From NCBI GenBank assembly GCA_963836735.1, contig CAWIKP010000023.1, positions 467,826 through 531,825 on the forward strand: DNA of 64,000 nt, read 5' to 3'. Below are positions 34,459-43,213 of this stretch, in pieces. This DNA comes from JACCXG01 sp963836735. GTDB lineage: Bacteria; Acidobacteriota; Vicinamibacteria; Vicinamibacterales; 2-12-FULL-66-21. Positions within the stretch are counted from its first letter, which is position 1. Each line of letters begins with the position of its first letter. The position numbers and the translations under genes were made by a program. The notes below the pieces were generated by a model. That model was not told the DNA's origin, made no database searches, and worked only from the letters and a program-made list of their open reading frames with translations.

Positions 34459-34788
34459 CACGAGATTGTCGTGCCGTCCGCACAGCCGGGCGCGACATGC
34501 ACGTTGCTTTCGACGTGGACGCCACCGCCAGACGGATCGCCTGTCCAGTGGCTGATGGGTGCCTTGACCGTCTCACTGGCTCCTCCCTTCTCGTGGCGGC
34601 GGCCACAGGGCCCCAGCTTTCCTAACGCGCTGTTCGCGCTTTTGCTCGTCAGGATCAGACCACGCTGGACGTGGACCGAAGCTTGGCTACGACCGTCGTG
34701 ATCTTCGTGATATTTGTCCGGTTGGCGATGGGTTTCGTGGTGTGACTAACCTACGGTTACGTTTCAAATCCCAGTAGTCAGGTGGAGC
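34459..34788. other. Intergenic region without a recognised gene
   Basis: About 330 bases. Short open frames exist but none resembles a known protein or has a ribosome site. A weak hairpin GCGC-TGTTC-GCGC followed by TTTT lies near 34625-34642. The end of this region should hold the promoter of the next gene. Confidence 0.4.
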
Positions 34789-35280
34789 GTGCGTGTAAAA
34801 GGTGCCTTCGCAAAACTCTGCGTGGCAATGAATCAGCAGCTGGTGCCGGTGCTGAACTCGGCGGGGTTCTCCTCGAGTGACACGCCGTTTCGGCGCCAAG
34901 AGGTGCGATACGAGTTTCGACGCTGCCGGCCAGCGGGGACCGATGTGGTTGCCGTGCTCTTCAACCGAAAACGTGCGGCGCTCTTCTCTGTGCAGCTCTA
35001 CATCGAGCCCCGAGAGGGAGTCCCGGCATTCCTCGCCGCAGGCGGCACTCTCTACGTTGCAGCCGTGAGTGCCGCCAGGACGTGGTGGCCAAGGGGCGTG
35101 GTTCCGTTCCGCGCGGCGCCGACGTTTTTCGACCGCCTCAGAGGGCATCGAGAGCGTGATGTAGCGCGTCCGATTCAGCAGTTTGCCGCACTCCTGCCGC
35201 ATGCTGAGAACTGGTTCAGAGATCGGACACGCTCACGGTTCATTGTTGATGGTCGGCTCACGGTCCCTCGGTCGGCGTGA
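34789..35280 (+). CDS. Hypothetical protein, possibly DUF4304-like
   Basis: 163 residues starting GTG 34789 behind GGTGGAG. The pattern of an N-terminal helix then VPVLNSAGFSSSDTPFRRQE, RYEFRRCRPAGTDVVAVLFN and SVQLYIEPREGVPAF loosely resembles DUF4304 proteins, whose function is unknown. No signal peptide or membrane segment. Codon use is less GC-extreme than the neighbours. It is transcribed towards the convergent FAD-oxidase gene. Confidence 0.4.
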   Translation: MRVKGAFAKLCVAMNQQLVPVLNSAGFSSSDTPFRRQEVRYEFRRCRPAGTDVVAVLFNRKRAALFSVQLYIEPREGVPAFLAAGGTLYVAAVSAARTWWPRGVVPFRAAPTFFDRLRGHRERDVARPIQQFAALLPHAENWFRDRTRSRFIVDGRLTVPRSA

Positions 35281-35458
35281 GTGGCTGGACGAGCCTGGTG
35301 GCCGTGAAAAAAATCTGAGGCCGACAACCGTCGAGACCATATGGTCACCGAGAGGATCGCCACGCCATCCGGACTGATCCAGTCGATCCGACCGCCGGGC
35401 CTCGAGTCGGCGCCGAACGGCGGCCTGCGGCAGGACCGGCGCCGTGCATTCGCGCGGC

Positions 35459-37078
35459 TCATTGACCAAGCAGCGATTCTATCTTTTCCACGAACGTGCT
35501 CGTCAGCACACGATCCGGATCGAACTCGGCGCGCGCGGCGAGGAATTCGCGGATCTGCGGGTACGACTGTTCCAGCTGCTCTCGCGTGTAGGCGACCTGA
35601 TACGGCAGGAAGAAGCGCCCACTGGCCCGAAGGCACAGGTCGATCACCTGCCTGGTGAACGCGTCCATCTGCTCGCGGCCGGTGCGATCGGTCGACTGGT
35701 TGACATAGAGAACGACCGCCAGCATGTCGTCGGCCGGCGCATACGTCAGGAAGTTGTCTTCGCGGTGAACCACGCGGACCGAGGCGTTGAGCAGCGGGAC
35801 AGGCGCCGACTGACGATCTCGCGCAAACCGTCGACGAACGGGACGAAGCGGTCGCGCGGAATGAAGTACTCGTGCAGGATGTCGGTCTCGTATGGCAGAT
35901 TGTTCCGCAGGTACGACACCGAGTCGTGCATCGGGTCGTTGCGCGAGACCAGGCACGCCTCCCCTTCGCCGAGCGCCTGGTTGCGGCTCACCGTGCACGA
36001 TTCGAGCAGCGGCTCGATGCGCTTCTCCGCGAACCACTTCAATCGCATCGCCAGCGACCCGTGCTTCGACAGGTTGAACACCAGCCGGCGCAGCTTCACC
36101 TGGCCGACTTCGCCGAGCGGCGGCACCATGGCGCCGGCGGAAGGCACTTCTTTATAGGTGTAGACAATCGTCTCGCGGAGCAGCGACTGCGGTGCTGTCG
36201 ACAGATGCGCGTACATCAGGCCGATGCGCCGGATCGGGGACGATGCGCGAGGCAAGCATCGGCACGAACTGCTGGTAGTCAAGGACTTCCCGGCCGGACT
36301 CGTAGACGGCGTTCGGGACGATCTCGAGCTCGACGTCGAGGATCACGCCGAACAGGCCGTAGCCGCCGACGACGAGGTTGAAGAGCCGCGAATCCTCGGT
36401 GCGGCTGACGTTGCGAACGGTGCCGTCCGGCAGCATCACGCGCATCGATCGCACCGTCCGGCCGACGGATCCCGCGCGATGGTCCATGCCGTGCGCGTTC
36501 ACCGAGATGGAGCCGCCGACCGTGAAGATGTCGGTGGACTGCATCGACTTCACCGCCCACTTCGGGTGGATGGCCTTCTGGATGTCGTGCCACGACGCTC
36601 CGCTCTCGACGCGGACCACCGCCGCCTGCTCGTCGAGCGTGATGCGATTGAAGCCGCGCATGTCGAGCACCAGCGCGTTCGGCGCGAACGCGTGCCCGCC
36701 CATGCTGTGGCGCACGCCGGCGATCGACACGCGCAGCCCGTGCTGCCGCGCAAACGCCAGCGCATTCCGCACGTCGTCCATCTGGCGCACGTCGACGACG
36801 CCGCGCACCGGCGTGCGATTCAGGCAACTGGCGTCGTTGATCGTGCCGCCGCGCTGGGACCAGCGCAGCGGGCCCGCATCGGGAAGTGCCGCGGCGGCAG
36901 TGGTTGGCGGCGCCCCCTCTGGCTCGGCGGGCGGGCAATCCTTCGGCGCGGCCGGTTCGGCCGCGTATTCGACGGCCTTGCGCGCAGGATAGATGGCCAG
37001 CAGCGCCGCAACCAGGAGGGCGCGGATGGCACGGCGCCATCGCCGACGCCGCGTGCCGGCACGAGCGTCAGTAGTCAT
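35459..37078 (-). CDS. FAD-dependent oxidoreductase of the lactone/alditol-oxidase type, membrane-anchored (two frameshifts)
   Basis: About 540 residues. An N-terminal anchor (AIRALLVAALLAIYPARKAV) precedes a FAD_binding_4 domain. HGLRVSIAGVRHSMGGHAFA contains the His-Ser position used for covalent FAD in L-gulonolactone and alditol oxidases. STDIFTVGGSISVNAHGMDH and VVGGYGLFGVILDVELEIVP are the flavin-binding loops. The C-terminal substrate domain follows two indels (near 36235 and 35800), with HEYFIPRDRFVPFVDGLREI and RVVHREDNFLTYAPADDMLA, ending VEKIESLLGQ. The substrate is unknown, probably a sugar lactone, polyol or similar. ATG 37078 overlaps the upstream membrane gene stop by 4 bases. 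Confidence 0.82.
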
Positions 37079-38186
37079 AGAGGTGTTCGATCGGACGCAC
37101 CGGCGCGCGCGAGCTGCTCGACGGCCTCGCCGAGCGCCGCGACGCGGACACGCAATGCCAGGCGCTGCATCGTGGGATCGGTGAGGATCGGCGTGACGGA
37201 CACGAGCTCCGCGGCGGGAAAGCTCGTCGGGATTCCGCGACGCGCAAGAGCAGTGATCAGCATCACGTCGTTGCCGGCGATGTCCGTGAATCGTGCGCCT
37301 TTGGCGGTCAGCGCCAGCGCCGTGGCCGTGAAGTCCTCGTATCTCGGCAGCGTGACGATGTATTGCCGCGGGCCGAGCGTCTGGACGACCTTGACCCTCT
37401 GATCCGACAGCGCGGCAGCGGCGTATCGGCCACGCGCGCGTAGATGCGAAGGTCCTCGCCTTCGTATGCGGCGCCGGATGCCTTGCGGATGATCAAGCCG
37501 TACACCGCCTTGATCGCGTATTCGGCGGTCAGCGCCATGCGCCGCTCGATCTTGCGCACCATGTGCGGTCCGGTCAACGGCACCTCCCGCCACAGGGCCG
37601 CCAGCCGCGACCCGAAGGGAAACTGGTACCAGGGCGTGCGGTGCATGAACGTGCCGTACTCGCGCGCCGTGCGGCGCGCCAGCGCGTCTTCGGCGTGTCC
37701 GTGGACGAGATCCATTCCGTCGCCCAGCCGAACGTGTGCTCGTAGACGTACCTCAGCGAGCTCTCGATCGTGAAGCTCGCGCCGATCACGCCGAGCATCA
37801 CGTGGTAGCCGGTCTCGAACGGATGCTTCCGCTTCGTCTCGGCACACGCGGTCGAATAGAAACCCCAGTACTGGCGAACTGAACCGAGATAGGGGAAGCG
37901 CTCGGGCGCCGCTGGCGATGAAGCCGGCGTACTCGTCGGCGCTGTAGACGATGAACCACTCCGGCAGCGTCAGGTAGGTGAACGCCTCGGCGCGCGCGTA
38001 ACCGGCGATGCCGTCGGGCGGTGGAACGGCAGGCGGCCGGGTGGCCGGTACCGAGCTGTAACACTTGATGCCGATGAATCCTGCCGACCAGACGCAGACG
38101 ATCCCGACCCAGCCGACGAAGAGCAATCCCATCGTCCGCAGCAGCCGCCTGACCCGCCCGGGCCGTTTGCCTCCCGCCTTGCGCAC
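37075..38186 (-). CDS. Conserved hypothetical membrane-anchored protein (two or more frameshifts)
   Basis: About 365 residues. A basic N-terminus (GTG 38186) is followed by one helix (GLLFVGWVGIVCVWSAGFIG), then an extracytoplasmic region with YARAEAFTYLTLPEWFIVYS, ADEYAGFIAS, a second hydrophobic segment (MLGVIGASFTIESSLRYVYE) and a C-terminal part (GPRQYIVTLPRYEDFTATAL, ARFTDIAGNDVMLITALAR). I do not recognise the family. It is sandwiched between a DUF4383-like membrane protein and the FAD oxidase with overlapping ends, so it is probably a partner of the oxidase. Confidence 0.6.
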
Positions 38187-38189
38187 CGC

Positions 38190-38709
38190 GCGCGCGGGCT
38201 TCCCGGCTTTCTGGCCGGGCGTCGATTTCGGCAGCCCGCGCCGGCTCTCGCCAGGTCAATCGCGTGCTGACCGCGCGCGGTTCACCGGGCCGGACGATAC
38301 CGATGATGAGCGCGAGCGTCGCGAGCACGATGTGCGGCAGGTTGAGCAGCCAGTTGGTCAGCCCGAAGTCGGGCGAGCCCGGACCGAACTTGAAGACGGA
38401 CAGATCCAACAACCCGCGGCTCATCGTCATGCCGACGACCGCGTCGAGATCGTAGAGGATGCCGATGACGATGAAATACGCCGGCAGATAACGCGTGCCC
38501 CGCCAGGAGATGAGCGCACCGGCGATGCCGGACAACAGGTGGACGAAGTCGTCGATCGGATCGATCCTGAACAGCCCGAACAGCTTGCCGTCGGCGTCGG
38601 TGAAGCCTGGTGTGTGGCAGATGACGAAGATGCCGAGGAAGCCGGCTGTGTAGAGCCATCCGAGCGTTCGCAGCGTGCTGTTGCGCGGTTGAGGCATGTG
38701 CGGGGGCAT
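38190..38709 (-). CDS. DUF4383-like membrane protein (C-terminus uncertain)
   Basis: Roughly 165-170 residues with four helices: LGWLYTAGFLGIFVICHTPG, DPIDDFVHLLSGIAGALISW, LPAYFIVIGILYDLDAVVGM and LLNLPHIVLATLALIIGIVR. The loop LFGLFRIDPIDDFVHLLSG matches the conserved signature of DUF4383 proteins (F-x-V-N/D-x-x-x-N/D-x-V-H-L-x-x-G). Function is unknown. The frame stays open past the start of the next gene, so an indel near 38200 probably hides the stop. ATG 38709 or 38697 are both possible starts. Confidence 0.65.
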
Positions 38710-39137
38710 TCTACGCTCGATCTTTTTAGGCCCTGGCCAGATATCTGCCGGTGACCAGCTAAGCGTGAGTGCGGGTTGGGTGCTTTGAGGACTGACGTTC
38801 GAGCTTCGGGCTACGGCCCGACAACCTTCGCGTGGCTTGCCAACCGTAGCTCACCAGTTTGGCAGGGTGAGCGAAGGTTGGTCTGTTTGCCTTGATTCTC
38901 GGCGGAACGTCCTTTGCCATTGATAGGTCGGCGCAGACCTTTCGCGTCCTGGTTGTCGAGGGCCTGACAAGACACGCTAAAAAATCGCAGAGCCGCCGCT
39001 GCCGCCCCGTCGTCATCTGACGTCGTCACGTGGTCCGCGGGCGTCATCCCAGGGCAGATCTCAATACATAAGTCGTGCGTGTTCAATAGGTTGCAGGTTG
39101 GCGCATCCAGGTCGCCGGCTTGCAGTCTGAAGTGCCC
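38710..39137. other. Intergenic leader of the tandem AAA+ array
   Basis: About 430 bases with no gene I can support. It contains the near-palindrome at 39016-39030 and, 40 bases further, AAGTCG-N8-CAATAGGTT at 39070-39092. Both are repeated before the third array gene. An open frame on the minus strand in 38759-39016 has no family resemblance and no ribosome site. Confidence 0.5.
39016..39030. promoter_or_regulatory. Near-palindromic site upstream of AAA+ gene 1
   Basis: TCTGACG-T-CGTCACG, an imperfect version of the perfect palindrome CCTGACG-T-CGTCAGG found before AAA+ gene 3. It lies 40 bases before an AAGTCG element, and the same arrangement is found at the second site. Probable operator or activator site. 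Confidence 0.5.
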
Positions 39138-40265
39138 ATGCACACAGACTCCGGCCTCGTCGTTGCCAGCCGCGCCATGACCGAACTGCTCTCGATGGCG
39201 GAGCGGGCCGCCCAGAGTCCGGCCAAGGTCCTGATCACCGGCGAGAGCGGTGTCGGCAAGGATCTGGTCGCGCGATTCATCCACGGCCGATCGGCGCGCC
39301 ATTCAGCGCCGTTCGTGGCGGTGAACTGCGCGGGCCTGACCGAGACGCTCCTGGAATCCGAGCTCTTCGGCCACGTCAAGGGCAGCTTCACCGGCGCCTA
39401 CCGCGACAAGCGAGGGAAGATTCAGCTCGCCCACCGCGGCACGCTGTTCCTGGACGAAGTCGGCGAGATGAGCCTCCGCATGCAGGCGCTCCTGCTGCGG
39501 TTCCTCGAGAACGGCGAGATCCAGGCGGTCGGTTCCGACGCGTCGCACACCCGCGTCGACGTGCGGGTCGTGGCGGCCACCAACCGCGATCTCAGCGACC
39601 TCGTCGCTGCCGGGCAGTTCCGCGAAGACCTCCTTTATCGGCTGCGCGTCATCCATCTTCACGTCCCGCCGCTGCGCGAACGGCCGGAAGACGTTCACGC
39701 GCTGAAGCAGCACTTCCTCGCGCGCCTCGGACGGGACCTGACGTTCACGGCCGGTGCGATGCGGGCATTCCTGGGATACCGGTGGCCCGGCAACGTCCGC
39801 GAGCTGCTGAACGTCGTCGAGCAGCTGGCCTGGCTGTCCACGACAGGCGCCGTCGAGGTCGAGCATCTGCCGGTCTCGATGCGCACCGAGCCCGTGCTGA
39901 TGACGCCGCCCGACGATCGGCGCCGGCCGGTCGCCGACGATCTGTACGACGCGCTGGTCAGGCAGGGCCTGCCGTTCTGGGAACACGTCTACCCGAAGTT
40001 TCTGGCGCGGGACATCACCCGTCACGACCTGCGCGAGCTCGTTCGTCGCGGCCTGCGGGAGACGCGCGGCCGCTATAAAGAGGTCCTGAGGCTGTTCGGG
40101 ATGTCGAGCAGAGACTATCGGCGGTTCATGAATTTCCTGTCGACCCACGAATGCGGAGTAGCGGTCCGCGAATTCCGTGAGGCGGCATCCTCTCGTCAGC
40201 CCCCAAAAGAAACGCTGCCGGTATACCCCGTTTCTGCGGATGCGCGAGTGGACCTGGCCTCATAG
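39138..40265 (+). CDS. Sigma54-type AAA+ protein 1 of a tandem triplet, with atypical C-terminal domain
   Basis: 375 residues from ATG 39138 (TTG 39120 also possible). After only about 30 residues comes a sigma54-interaction AAA+ domain: Walker A GESGVGKD (35-42), loop GSFTGA (82-87) in place of GAFTGA, Walker B GTLFLDE (101-107), sensor VVAATNRDL, arginine-finger region FREDLLYRLRVIHLHVPPLR, and GYRWPGNVRELLNVVEQLAW. No receiver, GAF, PAS or FHA input domain is present. The C-terminus is not an ordinary Fis helix-turn-helix. It is a conserved stretch from DALVRQGLPFWEHVYPKFLA through ELVRRGLRETRGRYKEVLRL to GMSSRDYRRFMNFL. Two paralogues follow in the same direction. Likely a constitutively available or partner-controlled activator; the target is unknown. 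Confidence 0.85.
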   Translation: MHTDSGLVVASRAMTELLSMAERAAQSPAKVLITGESGVGKDLVARFIHGRSARHSAPFVAVNCAGLTETLLESELFGHVKGSFTGAYRDKRGKIQLAHRGTLFLDEVGEMSLRMQALLLRFLENGEIQAVGSDASHTRVDVRVVAATNRDLSDLVAAGQFREDLLYRLRVIHLHVPPLRERPEDVHALKQHFLARLGRDLTFTAGAMRAFLGYRWPGNVRELLNVVEQLAWLSTTGAVEVEHLPVSMRTEPVLMTPPDDRRRPVADDLYDALVRQGLPFWEHVYPKFLARDITRHDLRELVRRGLRETRGRYKEVLRLFGMSSRDYRRFMNFLSTHECGVAVREFREAASSRQPPKETLPVYPVSADARVDLAS

Positions 40266-40499
40266 TCACTATGTTGTAGCGGACGAGTTTTTCAGCGTTC
40301 TGCAGATGGACCTCGTGGGCCAGCCGTGTCTTGTCCCGGCCAGACATTTCGTCTGCTTTGAGGCAGACCGCCGATTGCGGCTGTCGGTAGTCGCCCGAAG
40401 CGTTCAGGAATCGCGCTCGAATCGCGAGTTCATTGGGTTGCACACCTTTTGCATCTCCCTCTGGTTGTCAAACCGATTGCTCGCGGATGTGAAACAAAG
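40266..40499. other. Leader between AAA+ genes 1 and 2
   Basis: 234 bases without a gene. A short inverted repeat CATAG-TCA-CTATG is at 40261-40273, overlapping the end of gene 1. GAATCGCGAGTTCATTGGGTT ends the part that resembles the leader of gene 1 (GTGTTCAATAGGTTGCA). The CTGACG palindrome of the other two leaders is missing. Confidence 0.4.
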
Positions 40500-41675
40500 A
40501 TGCAAACTACTTCGTCAGAGCCCCAACCGCATGTCGATGCTCCCCAGGAGGAGCCAGGTTTCGTCGTCGCCAGCCGTGCCATGACCGAACTGCTCGCCAT
40601 GGCCGAGCGCGCGGCAGAGAGCCCCGCCAAGGTGCTGATCACCGGCGAGAGCGGTGTGGGCAAGGACCTGGTTGCGCAATACATCCACACCCAGTCCAGC
40701 CGCAGGCTTGGGCCGTTCGTGAGGGTGAACTGCGCCGGCCTCACCGAAGCGCGGCTCGAATCGGAGCTCTTCGGACACGCGAAAGGAACCACCACCGGCG
40801 CCGCTGCCGCGAAGAAAGGCAAGCTCGAGCTCGCGCATCGCGGCACGCTGTTTCTCGACGAAGTCGGCGACATGAGCCTCCGCACGCAGGCGCGGCTGTT
40901 GCGGTTTCTCGACAAGGCCGAGAGCCGGCGGTCGGATCGGCCACATGCGCGGGTGAACGTTCGCCTCGTCGCCGCCACCAATCGCAACCTGAACGATCTC
41001 GTCACCACCGGGCAGTTCCGTGAGGACTTCGTGCAGCGGTTGCGCGTCATCCATCTCCACGTGCCTCCTCTCCGGGAGCGACCCGAGGACGTTCAGGTGC
41101 TGATGAGGCAATTCTTTGCGCGGTTCGGGCGTGACCTGCGCTTCACGGACGGGGCGCTTCGCGCGTTTCGGCGATACAGCTGGCCCGGCAACGTCCGCGA
41201 GCTCCTGAACGTCGTCGAACAGCTGGTCTGGCTGTCGCCGGGCGGTGTCGTGGGGGTCCAGCATCTTCCGCTCCCGATGCGCAGCGGACCGGGCGTGATG
41301 CCGGTCGACGATCCCGGCCAGGTCGCCAGCGAGCTGTACGACGCGCTCGCCACGCAAGGCGCGTCATTCTGGGAGCACGTCTACCCCATGTTCCAGGCTC
41401 ACGACATCACCCGCGACGATCTTCGCGAGCTCGTTCGGCGCGGCCTGCGGGAGTCGCAGGGCCGCTACAAGGCGTTGCTCCCGCTGTTCGGCATGTCGAG
41501 CAGTGACTATCGCCGGTTCATGGACTTCCTCGCCGAGCACGAGTGTGCCGTCTCGCGCCATGAATTCCGCGCTCCGCGCGCCTCTGACGCAGAGGTCGGT
41601 CTGCCGACTCTGTCTTCCCTGACGACGGATTGGGACGAAGAGCTCGCACCGCGCGCGAAATCACGTCCTCATTAG
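40500..41675 (+). CDS. Sigma54-type AAA+ protein 2 of the triplet, with divergent GTTTGA loop
   Basis: 392 residues from ATG 40500; a TTG at 40449 would add 17 residues. Same layout as its neighbours: about 40 N-terminal residues, Walker A GESGVGKD, Walker B GTLFLDEVGD, WPGNVRELLNVVEQLVWLSP, then the shared C-terminal domain (YDALATQGASFWEHVYPMFQ, GRYKALLPLFGMSSSDYRRF). It is the most divergent copy: the sigma54-contact loop reads GTTTGA, losing the Phe of GAFTGA, the following segment (AAAAKKGKLEL) differs, and FREDFVQRL replaces FREDLLYRL. Because the Phe and Thr of this loop touch sigma54, this copy may not remodel sigma54. It could be a regulatory subunit that mixes with the other two. 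Confidence 0.82.
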   Translation: MQTTSSEPQPHVDAPQEEPGFVVASRAMTELLAMAERAAESPAKVLITGESGVGKDLVAQYIHTQSSRRLGPFVRVNCAGLTEARLESELFGHAKGTTTGAAAAKKGKLELAHRGTLFLDEVGDMSLRTQARLLRFLDKAESRRSDRPHARVNVRLVAATNRNLNDLVTTGQFREDFVQRLRVIHLHVPPLRERPEDVQVLMRQFFARFGRDLRFTDGALRAFRRYSWPGNVRELLNVVEQLVWLSPGGVVGVQHLPLPMRSGPGVMPVDDPGQVASELYDALATQGASFWEHVYPMFQAHDITRDDLRELVRRGLRESQGRYKALLPLFGMSSSDYRRFMDFLAEHECAVSRHEFRAPRASDAEVGLPTLSSLTTDWDEELAPRAKSRPH

Positions 41676-41754
41676 CTACCAGACTTCTCTTTCCAGCGCG
41701 CGGCCCTTTTGCCGCGCGCCCGTGTCGCCGGCCACGGGTGCCGGCCGGTCGTCA

Positions 41755-41769
41755 CCTGACGTCGTCAGG
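41755..41769. promoter_or_regulatory. Perfect palindrome upstream of AAA+ gene 3
   Basis: CCTGACG-T-CGTCAGG, seven-base arms around one base. A further half-site CGTCAGG is at 41782-41788. AAGTCG at 41810-41815 and CAATACGTT at 41824-41832 follow, matching the leader of gene 1 in sequence and spacing (41 against 40 bases). Probable binding site for a dimeric regulator, perhaps one of the array proteins. Confidence 0.6.
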
Positions 41770-41839
41770 AGATCGCCGAATCGTCAGGTTACTGCAGATA
41801 AAAATGAGTAAGTCGCGATAAGTCAATACGTTACGGTAA

Positions 41840-43073
41840 ATGATGCCGGCGGTCGCCGCCTTGCAGCCTCAGCCGGCATGCACCCAGATTACCGGGCCCG
41901 TCGTCGCCAGCCGTGCCATGACCGAACTGTTCTCGATTGCCGAGCGGGCCGCGAAGAGCCCCGCGAAGGTACTCATTACCGGCGAGAGCGGCGTGGGCAA
42001 GGACATCGTTGCTCGATTCATCCACAGCGAGTCTTCCCGCAAGGCTGCCCCGTTCGTGGCGGTGAACTGCGCCGGTCTGACCGAAACGCTCCTCGAGTCC
42101 GAACTGTTCGGACATGTGAAGGGCAGCTTCACGGGCGCCTACCGCGACAAGAAGGGGAAGATCCAGCTCGCGCACCGCGGCACGCTGTTCCTCGACGAAG
42201 TCGGTGAGATGAGCCTGCGCATGCAGGCACTGCTGCTGCGGTTCCTGGAGAACGGTGAGATCCAGGCGGTCGGCTCGGATCAGCCGCAGGCGCGCGTCGA
42301 CGTCCGCGTCGTCGCGGCGACCAACCGCAATCTCGCAGAACACGTGGCGGCGGGACACTTCCGCGAGGATCTCCTGTATCGCCTGAGGGTCATCCATCTG
42401 CATGTGCCCCCCTTGCGTGAACGGCCCGAAGACGTTCATGCGCTCGCGAGGCATTTTCTCGCCCGCGCCGGGCGCGAGGTGACGTTCACGGACGAGGCGC
42501 TTCGCGCGTTCCAGAGCTACCGGTGGCCCGGCAACGTGCGCGAACTGTTCAACGTCGTCGAGCAATTGGTCTGGCTGTCGACCGATGGGGTCGTCGAGAT
42601 CGAGCACCTGCCCGTCTCGATGCGTACCGGGCCCAGCCCCGATGGTGCCCGTCGACGATCGACGCCGCCAGGTCGCCGACGACCTCTACGACGCGGTGGT
42701 CCGGCAGGGCGCATCATTCTGGGAGCACGTCTACCCGATGTTCCTCGCGCGCGACATCACGCGGCACGACCTGCGCGAGCTCGTTCGTCTCGGTCTGCGC
42801 GAATCGCGGGGCCGCTACAAGTCGATGCTCACGCTGTTCGGCATGCCGACCAGCGACTATCGGCGGTTCATGAACTTCCTGGCAGCGCACGGGTGCGGCG
42901 TCGGGGTCCGCGAATTCCGTGAAGCGGCAGCGTCTCGGCAACTCCCACAGAGACGCCGCCGTGCACTCCGGTCAGGTGGAGGCGCCGGAGGAGCCCGCCG
43001 TCCTTTCACAGTAGCGTCAGGTTCACCCCGTGGACGGAGATCTCTCTGCCCACGATTACTCACGCGAAGCTAA
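41840..43073 (+). CDS. Sigma54-type AAA+ protein 3 of the triplet (frameshift near 42641)
   Basis: About 410 residues. The layout matches genes 1 and 2: short N-terminus, Walker A GESGVGKD, GSFTGA loop, GTLFLDEVGEMSLRMQALL, FREDLLYRLRVIHLHVPPLR, YRWPGNVRELFNVVEQLVWL. After an apparent extra C near 42641 comes the common C-terminal domain (VRQGASFWEHVYPMFLARDI, ESRGRYKSMLTLFGMPTSDY). It has a basic tail rich in Arg and Gly that the others lack. Identity to gene 1 is very high in the AAA+ part, pointing to recent duplication. ATG 41840 is 8 bases after CAATACGTT. A 31-residue peptide gene starts 18 bases after its stop. Confidence 0.82.
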
Positions 43074-43091
43074 TAGAAAGAAAGAGCAACA

Positions 43092-43187
43092 ATGGACTTC
43101 ACCACGATCGGTCTCACCATCGGTGCCATCGCCCTCGGCATCGTGTACATGCAGCGCCGCCGCGCCCGCCTGAGCCGGGAAGACTGA
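43092..43187 (+). CDS. 31-residue single-helix membrane peptide
   Basis: ATG 43092 to TGA 43185. The peptide has a short acidic start (MDFTTIG), a hydrophobic helix (LTIGAIALGIVYM) and a basic then acidic tail (QRRRARLSRED). That is the charge pattern of a small inner-membrane protein with its C-terminus in the cytoplasm. A purine-rich AGAAAGAAAGAG stretch precedes the start. It lies 18 bases after AAA+ gene 3 and 27 bases before an intrinsic terminator, so it is likely the last gene of that transcript. No family is recognised. Confidence 0.65.
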   Translation: MDFTTIGLTIGAIALGIVYMQRRRARLSRED

Positions 43188-43213
43188 GGAACTGCTTTTC
43201 GGGTTCTCGTTGG

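Noticed and set aside
38759..39016. An 85-residue minus-strand gene in the array leader
   Set aside because: No family resemblance, no ribosome site, and it lies over the conserved leader elements of AAA+ gene 1.
39031..39137. A sigma54 -24/-12 promoter before AAA+ gene 1
   Set aside because: GG-N10-GC pairs can be found, but none has the TGGCAC and TTGC context, so I did not annotate one.
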